From Datnioides undecimradiatus (lineage: Eukaryota > Chordata > Actinopteri > Lobotiformes > Datnioididae), in NCBI GenBank assembly GCA_008933995.1, contig WARS01000012.1:8038501-8102500 (forward strand): a stretch of DNA of 64,000 nt, given 5' to 3'. Of the stretch, positions 36,728 through 49,900 are shown piece by piece. Each line of letters begins with the position of its first letter. Positions within the stretch are counted from its first letter, which is position 1. A model generated the notes under the pieces. It was given only the letters and a program-made list of their open reading frames with translations. It ran no database searches and had not been told where the DNA came from. The position numbers and the translations under genes are program-made.

Positions 36728-37235
36728 TTTAACCTATCTTAGATTAAACACTGGAAGCAGGGGGAAACAGCTAGCCTGACTCTATCCAAAGTTCACAAAT
36801 CTCCTTACCGGCACCTTTAAAGGATCATCAGTTGGCAAGGTTGAATCTTGTTTATTTAAACACCACATTAAAAAAAGATGTCAAAACTACAATTTGTTGT
36901 TTTATGGTGAGTTAGATGCTGAAACTACAGGAGTTTTTGGTGAGCAACAGAAGGTACAGTCATACAGTCCTGGAGTCTCTGCTGGTTTCCTGGTAACCCC
37001 AAAGTGATTATAGGGGGGGTCATTATTTTATGCTGATTATTAATATTGAGATCTAGAGATGTTTGCCAGGCTGGCTGTTTTTCTGTTTTAACTCTTTAAG
37101 CTAAGGTAAGCTAAACAACTCTCAGCTCCTGCTTCCTACTTAATGAACAGGCATGAAAGTTATAACAATCTTCTCATACTACTCTTTGCAAGAAATGGAG
37201 CATGCATATTTTCCAAAATATCAAAGTGTTTCTTC
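36728..37235 (+). mobile_element. Old copy of a teleost non-autonomous DNA element
   Basis: Block order seen: ACTGGAAGCAGGGGGAAACA, GCTAGCCTGACTCTATCCAA, CCGGCACCTTTAAAG, CTGGAGTCTCTGCTGGTTTC, and near the right end CTTTGCAAGAAATGGAGCAT followed by TTTTCCAAAATATCAAA. This follows the order I recall for a widespread teleost element with inverted ends. The left end is truncated. A left-end fragment of the same family is at 8841-8960. Confidence 0.65.
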
Positions 37236-37984
37236 AAAACGAACTCCTGACCTTGTAATCCAACTGGTGGCCATCTCAGCTTTTGATATACATCACTAGA
37301 GGTTCAAGACTTTGTTCTAGGTCCTCTACTGGGACGATTACAAAAACAGGTAATCTGAAAGTGTATCTGATGGAAATAAGCACAAATGAAAGATACACAA
37401 ATATGACCATATTGCACTTTTAGTCTCCTCCTCTTTGAATGCCAGGCCTAAAAACGTGTCTGTCTTACTGGGTGACCTGAGTAACAGAGCATTAGGCTGC
37501 TTGCAGCACAGCACGGTTAAGGAAGCAAAAGCACGCTCGATTCCCCTTCAGAAATAAAAAGCAGAATTTGGAGTTGGCAGTTGTTTGTGCTTCTTTTAAA
37601 ACACTGGTCTTTCCTTAGGGAGGCTTGTGGGAGGGAGGCAAAAAAATGGAGAGGGGGGTTTTGCGGTGCATTCACATGTGGAAGCTCAAAGCAGTAACAA
37701 TCTTTCCCAGCCTGCTCTGGCCTCATATGGCCTATGGTATCCTGCTAAGAGCCTCATAGCACAAAACCATTGCCTCTCTCTCTCTTCTCTGACTGCTGCT
37801 CTATCTTCCTTTGCTTGCTCACCAACTTGCTGCCAGAGTGACTGCCTGCCCTCAATTTTAGTGCAATTCTATCAGTTGTCTGCATGTACCCTTTCTGTCT
37901 GTTATGATTGTGTATAATGGGACTCAGTCCAACATGCTGGCTGGCAGTCTGACGGGCATGTTGGACAACTGCTTCACAGTTGGC

Positions 37985-38120
37985 TAGGCTGGTGAGAGAG
38001 GGGGAAATATGGAGGGAAGGAGAGAGAGAGAAAGAAAGAAAGAGAAAGCGAGAGAGAGAAAGGCACAGGGGAGGGAGCAGCAGAGCTGAAGATAGAGAGG
38101 GAGAACAGAGAATGGGGTCA
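37985..38120 (+). repeat. Purine-rich (GA)n/(GAAA)n tract
   Basis: About 130 bases almost entirely A and G on the + strand, with GAGAGAGAGAAAGAAAGAAA-type units. Such mirror-like tracts can form triplex DNA. Confidence 0.8.
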
Positions 38121-38559
38121 CTTGAGTTTGTTGCTCATAGGATATCAAGCGGCTCACTCTCTCCACCCCGTTTAGTAGTTTGGCTCCTCAGTTACCTCCC
38201 TCCCTATCTCATCAAAACCGCCATCTTTGGGAGTGTTACTACAACAACAGTGTCCTTCATAAAACGATCCAGCAACTCAGTTTTTATTGAACCCTGGCTT
38301 AATCATACCATGTAAACAATGATGATGAAGTTCAAGTGAAGCATTAAGTAAGCTTTAGTCTTGCATTTCTTTTATATGGCATTGGCAAAGCTCAGCAGAC
38401 TGTATTAAATGCCCTGAGAGACGATGCTTTCGAAGCTGATACGCGAGAAATGTTCTGCTTTGTTACAGGTTGCTCTGCAGGGGGAAAAAAGCCAAGAAAG
38501 AGAGAGAAGTTAACCATGTCGAGAGTATGAACTGTGCCTAATAAAGGTGTTTTCCTTAA

Positions 38560-38960
38560 CTTTGCCAGGTCCCTGCGATTGCTGAGTCATCTGGAAAAAG
38601 CAACGCTTTCGCATCCTTTATTCTTGGGTAATGCAGCATAAGAGGACTTCCATTTTTAGCTTTACAGCAAATTACATTAAGCCACAGTTCAGTGAGCTCT
38701 AATGCTTTGAAAGTAACAAAAATCGACGGAGAGGGATAAAAGTTTTTTTGATATCGCTCAGACTTTCTCCCAGCAAGGCCTCCTTTATACCTCCTCCCTG
38801 CCGCCGAGTGGGAACAGAATGGGTTAAACCTGTCTGCGGCCCACATCTGGGAATCATTTGAAACATTCCACAAGGCTTACCACATGTTTTCAGATGGACT
38901 AAATCCTGCGAAAGGCTCGGCTGTCAGAGGTTTGAAAAATCATCTTTTTTTTGCCAGGAG
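38560..38960. promoter_or_regulatory. Candidate conserved non-coding block
   Basis: Non-repetitive sequence of balanced composition contains TGCTGAGTCATC (AP-1/MAF-like), AAACATTCCACA and other motif-like segments, with no coding frame. It is inferred to be regulatory from texture alone. Confidence 0.22.
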
Positions 38961-39077
38961 GGGAAAAAATGAGAAAGAGAAAATTAAACTGTATAATGGC
39001 TTTTCTCTCTTGCAGGTGAGATTAGGTAGGGATGTGGGTGGGTTGGCAGGGCTGTCCCCTGTGTGTGGCAGTGGCGG

Positions 39078-39080
<3 letters not shown>

Positions 39081-39134
<54 letters not shown>
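39081..39134 (+). repeat. (TG)27 microsatellite
   Basis: Uninterrupted TG units, among the longest dinucleotide tracts in the window. Confidence 0.95.
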
Positions 39135-39136
<2 letters not shown>

Positions 39137-39817
39137 TGTGTGTTTCTGTGTCCCGTTGCGTGTTGGTGGCATGTTATTCGAATGTGTTCTGAGTGAAAGC
39201 TCTTTCTTAACAGCCATTTGCAGTTCAAAGGAGGCTGTGGGGCTTGGCTAACTGTTTCCATGCGGCTGATACAATCTCATCTGTGCTCTCTTCCCCTCCA
39301 CTCCCCCTCACTCATTTCTTCTTTATACTTCACAACCTAGCGCCATAAAGCGAACCAGTGTGAGAGCTGTGAAGCTTTTCAGCACGCCTGTCCAGACACA
39401 CTCACAAACTCTGGTGGCACTTTCAGCTACTGACAGGGTAGCTACTTATGAGCACTGAAATAGTGAGATATCTTCTTATTGTGATACATCCAGAATGGCT
39501 TTATTATTGTGAACAATTGTGTAGCCTTCAGCCTCGCTATGAAGAGCTTTCTATGGTGGCTGCATGACGGTTTCACCATTACACTCTGCTATGGATGACA
39601 AGCTAATAAAGGGGAGTCGCAGTGTGATTAATGGTTGGCTGCTGGGAGTTCCACATAAATCTGTGGTTTTAAGAAGGCAGGCTGAAAGAATTAAAAGTCA
39701 GGGGACTCTGTGGATGGTGATTGACCACTGAGCTTTGGCACCTTCACGGTTCCTCTCTCTTACACCGGGTCTCCTCAAATGTATTCCCAGGAAAGACTGG
39801 TAGACTGCACGCCTTTC

Positions 39818-39825
39818 TGACGTCA
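39818..39825. promoter_or_regulatory. Perfect palindromic CRE
   Basis: TGACGTCA is the full consensus for CREB/ATF binding. CpG is scarce in this stretch, so retention of the motif is mildly notable. There is no nearby promoter evidence. Confidence 0.3.
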
Positions 39826-39829
39826 GGCC

Positions 39830-42800
39830 CCTGAGCTCTCATGTGGCCCCGGTGCAGTAGACGTCCGGTTGTAATTGTTCACTAACATTTGGGGAACTGG
39901 AAATGTTTCTCTTGGGTGTGGGTGACACCCTAAGCAGAGGAGGGGGTGCGCTGCTTCTCTGCCACCCTCTCTTTTTTTTTTCTCTGTGAGCCAGACCGTG
40001 ACATGTGGTATGTGGCCCCATGCTGGGGGTGAAAGCACTGATCAGGCTGGCTAACGTTACCACACTTTGGAAATAGCGCTGGACTTTCACACTGGACAGC
40101 AAATAGGCAGCCAACATTTGGAGGCGGAAACTGAGCACCTGCCACGGGGTGCACCAGGTGCCTTGTAAAATGAAATGTGAGAGAGACACTCCACAACAGT
40201 CCTGTAACAATGAGCATCTACAGGGACTGTTTTACATTATGGTTTTCATAGGAGGGGATCACAGGATTATGGTGGCTCTGTGGGGCCACTGAGAACTTTG
40301 TCCCTCCTAAAACATCTCAGTGTTTCTCTGTATGAAGTATGTAGTCGTTGCCAATCTGTTTTTGTTCTGCGAGCACACAAGCTACAAAGTACCAATTATC
40401 AATCAACTGTTAGATTTAGCAGCACTGGCAGGCAGACTTTGTTACTGTCTGCATGTAACCAGACAAACCACTTCCACCTTTTCCCTACTCTAGTTTCATA
40501 CTCAGTGCACAGACATGAGAGTGTTGCCCCTTTTACACAACACAAAACAATCTCTGGCTTTTGTCTTCACTGTAAAAGGGTACAAATGACTCTGCTGTAG
40601 GTCTGGGTGTTAAATGGCCCCAACTACAGTCCGCAGTAATGGAAAAACTCAACACCCAGGTAGATACTTGCAAATTTTTAACTCTTTTCTGGTACGACAC
40701 TATGATGTGCATCTCTCTTGCAAAGACACTAAAGACAAAAATGTAAAAGAGTAAACACCACAGCTTCTTCATTAAAAACTGTATGGTCCACTAAAGAGCA
40801 GTGCATGAATATCATAAATATATTGTAATATTTGTTTCTTTATTTAAGAAGAAGTTTTAATTGGATTCATTAATTTATGTAGCTCATAGTTTTGTTCCAG
40901 TCAAGTTAATCACGCTGTAAACCTCGTCAAACATTGTCTGACTCATTGGGGAAACTGATCCTCAGTTTAGGAACAACTTAAGTAATGGATCTAACTCTCT
41001 CAGTTTCATAGGAAACATGACTTGTCTGTGGTAAATGTTCTACTAACCAAAAGCATACACGGACATTCTGTATGCACACTGTCCTTAATCCTTCATGTCA
41101 ACGTCAGGCTTCTCTGTGACTTTCAGTCGCTCCTTGAGTCTTGAAAACGGAGAAGGCAGCATTACAAATCTTGGATCTTCGAAGCATGTCCAAACTCTGA
41201 TTTCTATTTCTGTACAGTAGCCAGACAACAAGCTAATGCATGTGCATTACAAGCCAGTGTGTCTAGCCTGGCATTCTGAGGGTTTGCTTGCATACAGCGA
41301 GGCTATGCAGTATTTAATGGAACATGCATCACATGCTTTTTACTATGCCTGACATGTCAGTACATACTCACATGTACTGTACAGTACATGTTGAAATGCA
41401 GTCTATATTTGCATCTCAGAGTGGAAGAGGGTTCTACTAGACTGGAAAGCCATTAAGATTCAACTCCAGCAACTTCCAGTGTAAACCTGGCTACAAGAGG
41501 AGGATGCAGCTGGGCTAAGGGGACCCCAGAGGCTTTACTATCCAACCTAGAGATATGTAGAGGAAACACAACGCAACACAATACAAATCCCCACACTGTA
41601 GCTTAGTGAATGGTGAATGAGTGCGAGCCCATCCAGTTTACACCAATACATGCTAAACACACACGCGGGGCCCCAGTTCCACCTGTCAGAAGGCAGTGAA
41701 ATAAGACAGTTTCATCTCCTCAACTATTCGGCTATGACAGCAGCTACTTCCACCACTACATACTTTTAGCAATTCATGACTCTCTTAGTCCACAGTTACT
41801 CACATGCCTGTGTGTCCTATGTCACAACCAAACCCCCCCAGCACTGCATTCCTCACTTGTGTGGTGATGTGTGACAACTGACACAGCTTAGTGCCACTCA
41901 CAGCTTTTATATAAGAAAGCCTTAAAGGCAGCAGGGGAAACAAGGAGGATACTGTCGCTCGCACTCTCTCTGTAGCAGTGTCAATGCTCCCAGGGAAAAA
42001 AAGGATGAAAAGCAACTGAGAAGGTAACGTGGAGGCAAAGTATGTCACTTGCTGTCTTGTGGCCTTTTGTCCAATCATATGGGACAAGGGGTTTCACATC
42101 TACCACCTGTCACCAAACTTTGCTTTCTGGGGCGGAAAGCTGTTGAGCGTAGCAGACATATCTGAGAGACAGCAGAGAACCTGCGCTCTCCCCTGTCACA
42201 CAACTCCTTGGCACGCAAACATGGTCACTGATACACACCTGTGTGTGCATGCTTATGTATTAAGGCTGCAAGTAACAGTTTATTACTGTTTAATCTATTG
42301 CTAGATTGTGTTTTTAATTAACAATAAGGACGGATATCAATTAAAATTTGTTGGAGCTTGAGTTGAGGTCTAAAGAATCAACAAGGAATCGCATTTTTGA
42401 AGCTGTGAGTAATCATCAATCAAAATCATGGGTGCATAAGTATGCATGCACACACTGTACTGTCACTCTTTTTATTAGCTTGCTCTTTTGTCATAATAGC
42501 TTATACATTACACAAACAGTTTGGTTTGTGAGGTTTTTCTTTGCTCATTCTGCCTATTATTGTGTCAATTAAATTGTATCAGGCCATGCAGTAAAAGCAT
42601 GCACACTGTTATGTTATTATTAAAAAGGAAAAAAATACATAAGATTACAAAAACATAGTACACCACTATATAGATTGGAGGAACATGTAAAAAACAGCTA
42701 GAACATGCAGTCTAAAAGTAATGCTTTGAGGTGCATTGAGACAAATGTGTAATTTGGTGTTAAAGCCGACCGAAAAAAGCTGAAGCTGACTGCCCAAATG

Positions 42801-43960
42801 CAGTGTGACAAAAGGGTAAAGTACAATCTATGATGGAAGATATTTTAGAGCCCTTAATGGTGTTCTTAACAGGACAGGGAGGCATAGTCACGCAATGGAG
42901 GACGAGCCAGAATGTTTCAAGTTTTATATAAATTATACATATTTGAATCTGAGAATTCTCCCGTTTCTCCCGTGTCTGGTGTCCTGTAGTGATGATATGG
43001 AGTTGGTCTTTTTAATCCAGAGCTTACTGTAGTACTGTAAGGTAAACTATAGGCTGCTCCTGTAAAGCCTCTTTCATATATGATTAATTAAAAATGTAGT
43101 TTGGTCGTGAATCCATTAGTTATTTATCTCAATATTTATTTCAGTGATTGTATGATGAATGCATGATTGTTATTTTAAGATTCTTATACACATAATGTAA
43201 CATTGTGTCTTTTCTTAACTAAAATAACTTTTCATCTGTTTTGCCAAAATTCCACAGATTTTGCGGCTTGTGTAAAATTTCCATTACATTTTGCTGTGTT
43301 TTCCTTTGGCTTGCTACACTCTCTTTTGCAAAATTGGGTTTGGTTGCATTACTTCTAAAATGTCATAAGTTACATAATCACACAGTCTCTGGAGACACCA
43401 TTGACTTTAACCTCACATTAAAGGTTAAGTACAAAGTTGGTTCTTTTGCAACTCATGAAACACTGTCTTTTGCTGCTAGACTGGGAATAAAAAGGAGAGT
43501 TTTGTGCATTTTAGTCAGGGCATTTACTAAAATGCTGTACATTAGGACAATTTAGAGGTCACTTTTTAAAAAAAAAATAATTCATATAATATGATCATAG
43601 ATTAAACTACCCAGCAGGAGCCTATATAGATTATTATTATCATTTAGTAGATATTTCACTAAGCCCCACCCCTGACCAGCTCTAACATGAAAATGCTGCT
43701 TGTGTGTTAATGGTTATTGGTTATAAATGTAAATAATATCATATTAAAATAATAAAAAAGGAAATACTATGAACTAGTGATTTTTGATGATTATACTTAT
43801 GTACTTTTATTTGAGTATGTATGAATATTGTATGAGTGTTTTTACATAGCGGTTTTGCAACTTTTAGACTAAGCTAAACACAAGTGATTACAGTGCAACA
43901 TGAAGGAGCTATAAGAAAATACTGACAACCGAATGCATGAGCTTTGTCGTTGCCTCAAGT
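39830..43960. other. Stretch upstream of the CpG island, no recognised gene
   Basis: The composition is mixed, becoming AT-rich after 42,250. It contains a repeat fragment at 42,262-42,360. No exon, RNA gene or intact element was recognised. Confidence 0.55.
42262..42360 (+). mobile_element. Fragment of a teleost GGCTGCAACTAAC-type element
   Basis: AAGGCTGCAAGTAACAGTTT followed by ATTACTGTTTAATCTATTGC resembles the left end of the element seen more completely at 49,541-49,900. It is short and diverged. Confidence 0.4.
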
Positions 43961-43969
43961 CATTTCAGC

Positions 43970-44750
43970 AGAGCACCGGGCACATCTGGAGAGAGCAGGG
44001 CATCCACTTTTGAGGACTGGCCCCCAGAAAAGGAAAGGGGCGGGGTCAGAGCTGGTGTTGGATTTCACAGCCAGGGAACGTGACTGCAATGGTTGCCTTC
44101 GCGAGAGCCGTGCCAAACTTGCCCGCTCTCTGAAAAGCGGCTCGCCGTTGTCTCACCTACGGTTCTCCGAGGGGCTGGGGAGGGGGGCTACTGTCACCCG
44201 GCGCTCGTGAGAGCCACCGTCTACAGGTCCGAGAGTCGGCGGAAAACTTTGAAAAGAGTCACCACCGCGGAGAAATACAGCTGCGCGGCTGAACTTCCAC
44301 CAGCAGCCCGAGGGGACCGGGAGGAGGAGTCAACAGGTCCCAGGTATTACCATCCACTTGTTATTGACAGCTTGTCAACATTTGACAGCGTGTGTCCAGG
44401 TCTCAGTCTCTGTCGGAGGATACAAGGGGAGCCGTGTTTAACTGTTTCACCTGGGCAATTTTCAATGCGTCATGCACGGCTACGGCTGGTGCACGAGCGT
44501 TACAGGTTTTCAAAACGCCGTTCATTCTCGGAAATAACTTGACTTTGACAACTTAAGTCCGAAACTCCTGTCAAGTTGCTTATTCATGGCTAACGAACCT
44601 AACATTGTCAAATAGAGCCTATAATTGTGTTTGTCCGAGCGACGTTATAATGAGTGGATACGACGTCTGTTAGGGCAGCTAGCATGCAAAGCTAACTCTC
44701 CCGTGCTCCTCAGTGCGGCTCGTGAAGGCATCGGGGACACAATTCAGCGC
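43970..44750 (+). promoter_or_regulatory. CpG island: probable promoter and first exon of an unidentified gene
   Basis: Between 44,040 and 44,345 I count about 24 CpG dinucleotides in 300 bases, while flanking DNA is CpG-poor. A GC box GGGGCGGGG lies at 44,037-44,045, and there is no TATA box nearby. CpG density tapers through 44,750. Open frames up to 149 codons run through the island, but none resembles a known protein, so the exon is probably 5' UTR. By human synteny (TOP2A-GJD3-RARA) a retinoic acid receptor alpha promoter is the leading guess; direction of transcription (+) is inferred only from the exon-like segment at 61,689. Confidence 0.6.
44037..44045 (+). promoter_or_regulatory. 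GC box (SP1/KLF site)
   Basis: GGGGCGGGG at the left edge of the CpG island; typical of TATA-less promoters. Confidence 0.5.
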
Positions 44751-47700
44751 AGACAGTTTCCTACAGGCAATTAGCAGAGCCAACCTGCCGACCACCCGGC
44801 TTGGCACTTGAGAAAAGTGCCAAGCCGTGTGTGGGGTTTAGAAACATGCAATGCTGCGTGTCTGAGCGTCTGTGCCCACTCCGGTTTGTTTTTGCAGCGT
44901 CAGGGCAGCGGAATGTGGAGAAATATGCATTTAGAGACACCGTGCATTTGCAGATGTTGGTCAGTTTTGGTGCTGCTTTTAGGCTTGAGGTGAACTTTGC
45001 TCGAGTGCACAATATACTTGGCTGTCGATACCGATCATATCAGGATCCCACTTCCTCTGGTCGGCGTGCTGTAAATGGATGAACAGGCATAGCCCTCAGA
45101 GGAGCAACCACAGCCTGCATTCTTTGCCTGGAAACTTGATGACCCAAAACACACATGCATTCTTCTGTTGCAAAAATGAAGCCTTGAAGTACCGCTGCAA
45201 ACTGACAGATCTCCTCTAACTTGTTAACACCCGTGATCAAATCCTGTCAGTATAATGTGGCAATTTGAGGTGTCTGGATCCTTGCAAATTAAATGTCAGG
45301 ACTGTGTAAGAACATTTGAGTTACACACCCTGCAGCATCAGAAACCTGCAGTGTTCCCGCATAAAATGTTTTCGTGTAGAACCACAGATTACACTGCTTA
45401 TTACCCCACATATAAGGCTGTAACAAGTACTTTCAAGGTGCTTCCTTTTTAATTTGAGTAATCTGTGCACTTTATGCATTTGGCAGGCTGTGATTTGTTG
45501 AATGATATTTTATGATACTGCAGATTTATGGGGCCACGCTCAGCTTCTCTCATATACAGACATGGCAGCGCAGAACGATTTTGCTGTGGGGTGGGGCAGG
45601 GAGAAGAAGATGCCCTTTCCTGTGACAACCTGTGACATTCAAGAGAAAGATGCATTTAGAGGCTGAGCCTTTCACTGGGAAATTTGGTGTTTCTGAGGGT
45701 TTTCCCACCCTTTCACCTCTTCTCTTGGTGTGATTCACAGTTAAATGTTGTGCCATCACCATAATTGGGGAGGCTGGGGTGAAACCCAAGGTTGTTTACT
45801 TGTTCACTTAACTGTCACGTATGACAATAATTTTAATAGTAACCTTTAGCTGTTTATTCTAACGGTTAATTTGATGTCTGCTTGTCCCAATACTTGATCC
45901 CTAAGGATGCTCACCATTAACTTCAAGGGTATATGAATACGGTGATGTTGGTATTTCTAAGTTGATCTCAGATATTAACTAGATCACGTGAGAAGAGTTT
46001 CAAGAAATCATTAACATCAGCTCCAGCCACATCTTCTCTTGCTGCCTCCTTGCTGCAGAAATGAAACTTAAGATTTGTTTCCTGCTGCAGTACATTCAAA
46101 ACTGTAGAGTGCAGAAATGTGTTTTTATTTCTTAGAATGTTAAATTGCCCAGATCTGTACTCAAACAATGCAGTGGTTTTCTGTTACGTAACACAGGGTG
46201 AGAGGTTTTTTTTTTGCGATACTGTCAACCATCTCTGACAATGGGAAGTCGGCTCTCTCCTCGTGTGAACAGTGCCAGTTAAAGGCCTTGCACGCCTCGG
46301 TTTCACATGGCACTAAATGTGTCATCAGCACTGAGACAGAGGCACACTCACTTTGTCCCCACAACCCCCCCACGCCCTTACCATGTCCCTGTTCTTCCTC
46401 TGCAGATTGTAAAGTCAAGTGTGAATGACACTGGAAAGGAAATTTTGTTGTACAGTAGTGGTGAGTCAGTGACTCCTAACTCTGACAGTTTTATTTGTTA
46501 AATTTGATTTGATTTGAACAGTTTCAGTTGTTCATCATCTGTGGAACAAATGATTCTACCAGGTGAAATTTTATTTTTCATATTTAGGAAAACATTTTGT
46601 GGAGGTTATTTTGCATTGATCAAATTACATTTTCTTTTACTTTTCTATGGAGCACTGGTATAAAACTAGCAGGGGCTCTGTATGTTCTAAAAATGTTCAT
46701 ATTGCATTGCAGAGTGGGTGTAGTGTGTCTTTCAGTCTGTGTGTGTCTTTATCAGGTGTTATAGATAAGCATAATTCATGTAGCTCAGAAGGTCATCATA
46801 TTGTTGAATCAGACAAATTGGTTTGATGTCTGTTACAACAAAGCACCATTTAAAAGTAACACATAAACCACCAACAGAAGAGGTAAAAATGCAGATGCAA
46901 CAATGCGGGGAGGACATATATCTTGAGACAAGATTTTAGAGATTTCCTCTTGGTGTGAATTTTGGCATTGGACCTAGTTTTGTCCTGAAAAAGGCCTTAG
47001 CATGTCAGGTGGTTTCATTTGGTTTGGTCTGTAGTGGTCTACACTCAGCCCCAAAACAGCAGCTTGCTGGCTCTGACAGATGAGACATGCTCCCCACAAT
47101 GGCAGAGCACCCAAGAGATGTTACCCAGTGCTGGTAAACACCTATACCCAGTCGTGCCCATACATTGTTAGATTTTCACCACCAATAGCTCGGATTTTGA
47201 AGTAGAAGGCCCTAAAAGTGAAAAAATGCACCGTAAAATCAAAGTTTGACTCACTCATGTTTTTTTAATTATTTTCATGTGTACATATGTTGGTTTACCA
47301 ATTTACTGATGACGCCATTAAGAATAATTCAGAAACAGTTACTTCGACAAACGTCCAGTGGAACCAAGCAGTATAGCTTTACCCTAATAAAATCAGCCTT
47401 GACCTAAATGAAACAGGCCCCGACTCTGTCAGAATAAGTAGAAATAAATTGGGATATTACAGTGGTTTGGCTGTGGTGCCCAATGACGTAGTCATTGCCT
47501 GAGGGACTGGGGCGAGTGTGGGAAAAGCAGGAGAGAAGAAGGGTGGGAGCCGATACCAGGAGTGTATAGCCGAAGCCGAGTGGGATTTTTTTTTTTTTGG
47601 AGGGGGAGTTCTGGAGCCGCTGTGATGTTGGGATGTGGGAGCTTGACTCACGTCGGCCGGCGGCAGTTCAACAGGCCTCCTTTTGCATACTGATTCTCCT

Positions 47701-49540
47701 TTCCGCTGCTAACTACATAGCTTACTGGACTGCCCAGCTCTGCCAACCTTGCAAGAGTTAACCACCCCCTCCTGCACACCGCCTCCTTTTATTCCTCTTT
47801 TTATGGCTTTGATGGTATTAAATAATCTTTACGTGTCAGAGTGCACAGCTCCCAGTGTTCATGTCGGGAGAGCGAGAGAGCAATTAGGTCAGAGTGGTAG
47901 AATAACTTGGTTTCATCCCAGCCTTAAAGCGGCAGGGTACCTCACTTCAACTTGCTCTTTATATTCACCTCAAACCTTCAGAGTGAGATTTTCAAAGAGG
48001 TCCAAGGCCAGTGGGGTTATCAAAGCAGTCTAGAGAGAACTTTGTATCTCTCTGTTGTATAGTCTCATGATAAAGTGTCCCAGAACAGATCATCGGTTGT
48101 GATATTTTAGGTTCCTCACAGTGTTAATTTGCCTGAAGAATCAGGCCACGTTTGTCTCCTTTTTTCCTAATGAGGCTGAGCTAAAGACCCATATAACCTA
48201 TTATCCTGGTTATTGATCTGGAATGTGTTTCAAGCTACAGGTTGTTTTGGCAGACCTTGAAATCATTGACATATTTATCTGCACAGTACTGCTTTCTTTT
48301 GGAGAAAACAGATTTCAAGACACGCGCAGAACAAAAATAAATTGAAAGCCTTGTGTTTCTGTTTGGCTTCTCCTCACATGATCGGCGTTGTAAAGTTTCC
48401 CATAGCCTGTTGTCCCATGTTTGAGATTGCATTTCTACCATTTGGCATGGGAATGTTCTGGCCCATGTCACACTGTTTCATTGCTCTCGTCACAGGGTTT
48501 CATACTATTTTCCACACTCATTTTGTACCTTGGCTTTTTACGAAAGTGTCTCTGCCCAGTCGGACAGTCCCCCGGCGTGACGGCTGACATTTCCAGTCAA
48601 AGAGCCCTATTGTTGGTTCTTAATCCCCCTCCACCCTCCTCTCCATAAAACAATGGTATCAATTGCTTCCACTGAGTACATCCACAGCTCTGAGTGAGAG
48701 ACAGACTGGCCAGGCCTGTTAGCTGGCCTGCCAGCCGTCCTACCCGGCACCCTGGCCAGCCTCGTCGTTCCCAGTGATAGCTCTGTGCTGCCTACAGATT
48801 CCTCTTCAGGCATCTGCGCTAATATTATCTCTGTAGCATGAGAACCTTGATCGTGGCTGCACTGCCACCTCGTAAATGCACAAATAATGGCTTGTGTATA
48901 TATTTATTTTCCCAGAGAGACAGTGGAGCAGACCAGTGGCTTTGACACACCCCCATCCCCCACCTTCTTAATGAATGGTCTCCATTCTATTTTCCTTCAT
49001 TTTCCCCAGGACACTGCCATTAACTTTGACAGATGATATGTTCTTTCACTGAAACAGTGATCCTGAGCACACTGTCACTGGAAATTGGATTCGTACACCC
49101 ACCCCTTTGCTGCTTGCCTTTTCTCCATCTCTCCTTTTCTCTCCGTCCTCCTTTTTCCTGTTGCTCTCTCTCAGTCTGCACTGAGGGACACGCTGTTAAT
49201 ATTCCTTTTAGAGCTGCACTGTACAGCTGAGCTGCCAAGTTAACCCTCTGTTGCCATGAGTCAGACAGCTAGCCAGATAGCTGGTGTCACTTAAACAGAT
49301 GTCTGACCAGTCAATCTGTCCTTAAGCGCTCTTTGATAATTCCAGCACTGCTGTGTGCCCAGTGTGTATCTGCAGTCAGTTATGACATTACAGTGATTTG
49401 TGGTTGGTTGTCTAGAAGAACACCAACATTCACTTTCATATTTACTTTGTTGACACCAGTATAATTTAGTCTCTTTTTCTTGGTAATTTGAAAATTGGAC
49501 TCCTCAGGTGCCAGAATGAGAATGTCATGCTCCACATTAT

Positions 49541-49900
49541 GGCTGCAGCTAACAATTATTTTCATTACCGTTTCATGAGCTGATTAGTTTTCCAATTAGA
49601 CCCTTTTGTTTAGTTATAAAATGCCATAAAATAGTAGTAATTTCCACCTCAGCTTCCCAGAGTCCAAGGTGACGTGTGCAGATGTTTAGTTTTGTTCTGA
49701 CTAATGGTCCAAAACCCAAAGATATTCAGTTTACAGTGAAGATAAACAGATAAAAACATTCACAATGGAGAAGCTCCATTCTGAGAATGGTTGATGTTTT
49801 GCTTAAAAAGCACAACTCGAGCAAATAAACACTTCGCAAACAAATATAAACCAAGTTCAAACAATAATCTGTCAAAACTGTAGTGGTTACTAATAGCTGG
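49541..49900 (+). mobile_element. Old copy of a teleost GGCTGCAACTAAC-type DNA element
   Basis: GGCTGCAGCTAACAATTATT followed by TTCATTACCG, then AGAGTCCAAGGTGACGTGTG, CCAAAGATATTCAGTTTACA and GGAGAAGCTCCATTCTGAGA, keep the order of a repeat very common in teleosts. The left end is recognisable; the right end is degraded and its limit is approximate. No coding capacity. Confidence 0.65.

Larger units (their letters stand above)
32465..39800. other. Intergenic stretch with regulatory-looking AT-rich blocks but no recognised gene
   Basis: The stretch holds simple repeats, a purine-rich run (37,990-38,120), a DNA-element relic (36,728-37,235), and homeodomain-type TAATTA-rich, low-complexity-free blocks at 36,230-36,560 and 38,560-38,960. 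Long frames here coincide with simple sequence and lack any family signature. Confidence 0.5.

Noticed and set aside
39839-40210. 123-codon frame on the minus strand
   Set aside because: No recognisable domain, no neighbouring exons and ordinary composition; length is within chance for a 64 kb window.
44093-44542. 149-codon frame across the CpG island
   Set aside because: Stop codons are rare in GC-rich DNA; no similarity to any family I know. More likely 5' UTR than a protein.
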